The position numbers and the translations under genes were made by a program. The notes under the pieces were generated by a model, which searched no databases, was not told where the DNA came from, and was given only the letters and a program-made list of their open reading frames with translations. DNA of 64,000 nucleotides, taken from contig OX031066.1 in NCBI GenBank assembly GCA_943736015.1, forward strand, positions 10,606,245 through 10,670,244. Reading direction: 5' to 3'. Positions 59,601 to 64,000 of this stretch are shown here, piece after piece. The stretch's first letter is position 1; each line of letters opens with the position of its first letter. The stretch comes from Tridacna crocea (Eukaryota > Mollusca > Bivalvia > Cardiida > Cardiidae).

Positions 59601-62600
59601 AGTTCCTTGCTACTGAAAGAGTTTTCAGTCTTTTTTTAGCCACTTGTCACATTGTTTTCTGTGCTTTTTGCATGTGCGTAACTGGCACGTATGAGATGGT
59701 AATCAATGTAACTGGGTTTCTTGTCGTGGTTTAAAGCGATTAGAAAAAATAGCATTTCAGTTCCCTTTGTTTGATTTATGCAATAGGAAACAATTGCTAC
59801 AGAAAGAGTTTTCAGTCTCTTTTTTTAGCAACTTCTCACAATTAATTTCTGTGTGTTTTTTTCACACTGTACATTGATCATTTTGGCTTATATGAATTTG
59901 ATGTGGCCCAAATCAGGAAATCCAATTAAAGGGTAAAGGGGGGAATCAAGGGTTTACTTTAAGGGAAGTAACTCTTGCAAGGGGCTTGAAAAGACCAAAA
60001 CAAGGTCTTCTGCCACCTTGTTTTCTTTAATTTTGGCCCTTTTTCAGTGAAATCTGGCATGTGTGGATGGTGCATGCCTGGCAGTTTGCCAAGGACTGCA
60101 CAGCAGCCTTTAAAAAAGACTTTAAATCCACTTTTATGCCGTTTTTTGTTCACTGTTTTCTATCGATTTATATTAGGGCGCCATTTTGTTTGGCTGACTG
60201 GGCCCATTTTGATTTCTCAAAGCCTCTCTGACTGGCAGACCGGGCCCATTTTTGAATTTCTCACAGCCTCTCTGATTGGCTGTTGGCACCCATTCTGATT
60301 TCCTAAAAGCTTCTGTGATTGGATAATCTCACAGAGGGATGAGATTTGATTGGATGATTGGGAGGGGGGTATATATTTATCCTTATTGACCCCTTACCAT
60401 ACAATGACGCCTTTTAACACCCCTAAAAGAGAAGACTTTGGAAAATAATCTGAGAAAAGGAGACAATGCAGGTTACCAGCATTTTCTCCTTTTCCCACAA
60501 TGTTTTCTACCCTATCAAAGAAAATTTTGATTATTAGTTATTCTTACATCTTATTGTATCTTTATGGCCTATTTTTTTAAATTCTTCAAACGAAAACAAG
60601 ATTTTTTTTCATCTGAAAAAGTTTCTGCAACAGCAACCGCTTGCTTCTGAATTTTATTTTTTGGTGCAGCCGTTAAACATAACATTGACTTTTGACTCGC
60701 ACGGTCACCAAAACTGACCCTGGTATGAAAACAGGGAAATGTTTCATTTACCTTTCTTGGATTTGTGCAACAGGTATCAATTGCCTCCAAAAGTGTCTAA
60801 GTTGATTTTACGATTTCATGCGCAGCACGTAACCTTCTCATATGGGTGAGATGGTCATCGCAACCGAATCATTGGCCCTAGTGAGAAAAAATGAAAAAAG
60901 AAAAATCCCCATATTTGACTTGAGAAACAGGTGTCGTCTGCTATGAAATGTCCCGTAAGTCGATTTTTTCATGTTTTCGCGGATACGTAACTGGCACCTA
61001 CGAGACAGTAGTCAGCGTAAATGGATTTGTTGTCATGGTATAAAGAGATTGGAGGAAAAAAAAATAGAAAATTTGTTCCCTATATTTGACTTAAGAAACA
61101 GGTGTCGTCTGCTATGAAATGTCCCGTAAGTCGATTTTTCATGTTTTTGCGGATACGTAACTGGCACCTACGAGAAAGTACTCAATGTAAATGGGTTTGT
61201 TGTCACGTACGATATAAAGAGATTGGAGAAAAAAAATAATAAAGAATTCAGTTCTCTTTTTTTGACTTATGCAACAGGAAGCAGTTGCTACTGAAAAGAG
61301 TCTTCATGTCTTTTTTTAGCCACTTATCACATCATTTTCTGGTGTTCTCGCATGTGCGTAACTGGCACGTATGAAACAGTAGTCAACGTAACTGGGTTTC
61401 TTGTTGCGGTTTGAAGATATCAGAAAAATTATGCTTCAGTTCCTTGCTACTGAAAGAGTTTTCAGTCTTTTTTTAGCCACTTGTCACATTGTTTTCTGTG
61501 CTTTTTGCATGTGCGTAACTGGCACGTATGAGATGGTAATCAACGTAACTGGGTTTCTTGTCGTGGTTTAAAGCGATTAGAAAAAATAGCATTTCAGTTC
61601 CCTTTGTTTGATTTATGCAATAGGAAACAATTGCTACAGAAAGAGTTTTCAGTCTCTTTTTTTAGCAACTTCTCACAATTAATTTCTGTGTGTTTTTTTC
61701 ACACTGTACATTGATCATTTTGGCTTATATGAATTTGATGTGGCCCAAATCAGGAAATCCAATTAAAGGGTAAAGGGGGGAATCAAGGGTTTACTTTAAG
61801 GGAAGTAACTCTTGCAAGGGGCTTGAAAAGACCAAAACAAGGTCTTCTGCCACCTTGTTTTCTTGAATTTTGGCCCTTTTTCAGTGAAATCTGGCATGTG
61901 TGGATGGTGCATGCCTGGCAGTTTGCCAAGGACTGCACAGCAGCCTTTAAAAAAGACTTTAAATCCACTTTTATGCCGTTTTTTGTTCACTGTTTTCTAT
62001 CGATTTATATTAGGGCGCCATTTTGTTTGGCTGACTGGGCCCATTTTGATTTCTCAAAGCCTCTCTGACTGGCAGACCGGGCCCATTTTTGAATTTCTCA
62101 CAGCCTCTCTGATTGGCTGTTGGCACCCATTCTGATTTCCTAAAAGCTTCTGTGATTGGATAATCTCACAGAGGGATGAGATTTGATTGGATGATTGGGA
62201 GGGGGGTATATATTTATCCTTATTGACCCCTTACCATACAATGACGCCTTTTAACACCCCTAAAAGAGAAGACTTTGGAAAATAATCTGAGAAAAGGAGA
62301 CAATGCAGGTTACCAGCATTTTCTCCTTTTCCCACAATGTTTTCTACCCTATCAAAGAAAATTTTGATTATTAGTTATTCTTACATCTTATTGTATCTTT
62401 ATGGCCTATTTTTTTAAATTCTTCAAACGAAAACAAGATTTTTTTTCATCTGAAAAAGTTTCTGCAACAGCAACCGCTTGCTTCTGAATTTTATTTTTTG
62501 GTGCAGCGGTTAAACATAACATTGACTTTTGACTCGCACGGTCACCAAAACTGACCCTGGTATGAAATCAGGGAAATGTTTCATTTACCTTTCTTGGATT

Positions 62601-64000
62601 TGTGCAACAGGTATCAATTGCCTCCAAAAGTGTCTAAGTTGATTTTACAATTTCATGCGCAGCACGTAACCGTCTCATATGGGTGAGATGGTCATCGCAA
62701 CCGAATCATTGGCCCTAGTGAGAAAAAATGAAAAAAGAAAAATCCCCATATTTGACTTGAGAAACAGGTGTCGTCTGCTATGAAATGTCCCGTAAGTCGA
62801 TTTTTTCATGTTTTCGCGGATACGTAACTGGCACCTACGAGACAGTAGTCAGCGTAAATGGATTTGTTGTCATGGTATAAAGAGATTGGAGGAAAAAAAA
62901 ATAGAAAATTTGTTCCCTATATTTGACTTAAGAAACAGGTGTCGTCTGCTATGAAATGTCCCGTAAGTCGATTTTTCATGTTTTTGCGGATACGTAACTG
63001 GCACCTACGAGAAAGTAGTCAACGTAAATGGGTTTGTTGTCACGTACGATATACAGAGATTGGAGAAAAAAAATAATAAAGAATTCAGTTCTCTTTTTTT
63101 GACTTATGCAACAGGAAGCAGTTGCTACTGAAAAGAGTCTTCATGTCTTTTTTTAGCCACTTATCACATCATTTTCTGGTGTTCTCGCATGTGCGTAACT
63201 GGCACGTATGAAACAGTAGTCAACGTAACTGGGTTTCTTGTTGCGGTTTGAAGATATCAGAAAAATTATGCTTCAGTTCCTTGCTACTGAAAGAGTTTTC
63301 AGTCTTTTTTTAGCCACTTGTCACATTGTTTTCTGTGCTTTTTGCATGTGCGTAACTGGCACGTATGAGATGGTAATCAACGTAACTGGGTTTCTTGTCG
63401 TGGTTTAAAGCGATTAGAAAAAATAGCATTTCAGTTCCCTTTGTTTGATTTATGCAATAGGAAACAATTGCTACAGAAAGAGTTTTCAGTCTCTTTTTTT
63501 AGCAACTTCTCACAATTAATTTCTGTGTGTTTTTTTCACACTGTACATTGATCATTTTGGCTTATATGAATTTGATGTGGCCCAAATCAGGAAATCCAAT
63601 TAAAGGGTAAAGGGGGAATCAAGGGTTTACTTTAAGGGAAGTAACTCTTGCAAGGGGCTTGAAAAGACCAAAACAAGGTCTTCTGCCACCTTGTTTTCGT
63701 TACTTTTGGCCCTTTTTCAGTGAAATCTGGCATGTGTGGATGGTGCATGCCTGGCAGTTTGCCAAGGACTGCACAGCAGCCTTTAAAAAAGACTTTAAAT
63801 CCACTTTTATGCCGTTTTTTGTTCACTGTTTTCTATCGATTTATATTAGGGCGCCATTTTGTTTGGCTGACTGGGCCCATTTTGATTTCTCAAAGCCTCT
63901 CTGACTGGCAGACCGGGCCCATTTTTGAATTTCTCACAGCCTCTCTGATTGGCTGTTGGCACCCATTCTGATTTCCTAAAAGCTTCTGTGATTGGATAAT

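Larger units (their letters stand above)
33711..64000 (+). repeat. 1.84-kb macrosatellite array, block 4 (younger, homogenised subfamily)
   Basis: Seventeen landmarks from 34252 to 63659, spaced 1818-1849 bp and mostly 1836-1838. Diagnostic words are GCATGCCTGGCAG, CATAACATTG, CCCAAATCAGG and GGAATCAAGGG. From about 42 kb on CGAATCATTGG replaces CGAATCAATGG, so 34-41.5 kb is intermediate. By eye, neighbouring copies beyond 41 kb differ at only a few positions per kilobase. No transposon interrupts this block. Short open frames of 60-100 codons occur in every copy on both strands but are not credible genes. The array continues past the window end. Confidence 0.97.

Noticed and set aside
1-64000. 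CRISPR-like array
   Set aside because: The repeats are far too long, have no short unique spacers, and occur with eukaryotic LINE and MITE elements.

Overview
The window is eukaryotic repeat DNA, most likely from an invertebrate and perhaps a mollusc. Signs of this are the AT-rich noncoding sequence, an I-superfamily LINE of a type common in aquatic invertebrates, several MITE-like elements, and the recurring GGGAAGTAACTC / GGGAGGTAATT motif that I associate from memory with molluscan repeats. The taxonomic call is an inference. I see no host protein-coding gene and no tRNA, rRNA or CRISPR array.

About 53.5 kb of the 64 kb is one tandem macrosatellite with a period near 1,837 bp, all copies in the same orientation. 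A landmark just before the shared motif CAAGGTCTTCTGCCACC falls at 714, 2562, 8754, 10595, 12431, 14440, 16278, 18117, 19958, 21798, 29960, 31794, 33641, 34252, 36089, 37924, 39763, 41600, 43448, 45284, 47122, 48971, 50808, 52644, 54462, 56310, 58148, 59986, 61823 and 63659. Each monomer is repetitive inside: a GC-richer module of ~44-bp units carrying several ATTGG (inverted CCAAT) motifs followed by a G-run and a TATA-like box, then a 41-nt hairpin, then ~1 kb of six or seven diverged subunits of ~140-190 bp. Two subfamilies occupy separate territories: older, more varied copies up to ~33.7 kb, and very uniform copies from ~33.7 kb to the end. They meet at a truncated 611-bp monomer.

Two insertions break the older territory. 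At 4478-8658 is a 4,181-bp DNA-transposon-like element with ~29-bp terminal inverted repeats, an ATAT target duplication, clusters of subterminal palindromes, decayed coding fragments, and several nested small inverted-repeat elements. One of these, 6635-6863, has TTAA flanks and a perfect 47-nt central palindrome. The same hairpin element, diverged, lies in every satellite monomer. At 22242-28543 is a nearly full-length non-LTR retrotransposon on the minus strand with a perfect 15-bp target duplication: ORF1 with CCHC zinc knuckles, and ORF2 with apurinic endonuclease, reverse transcriptase and RNase H. It has only two apparent frameshifts and a 223-bp tandem duplication at its 3' end.

The many short open frames inside the satellite recur because the repeat recurs. 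They shift frame between subfamilies and are not annotated as genes.
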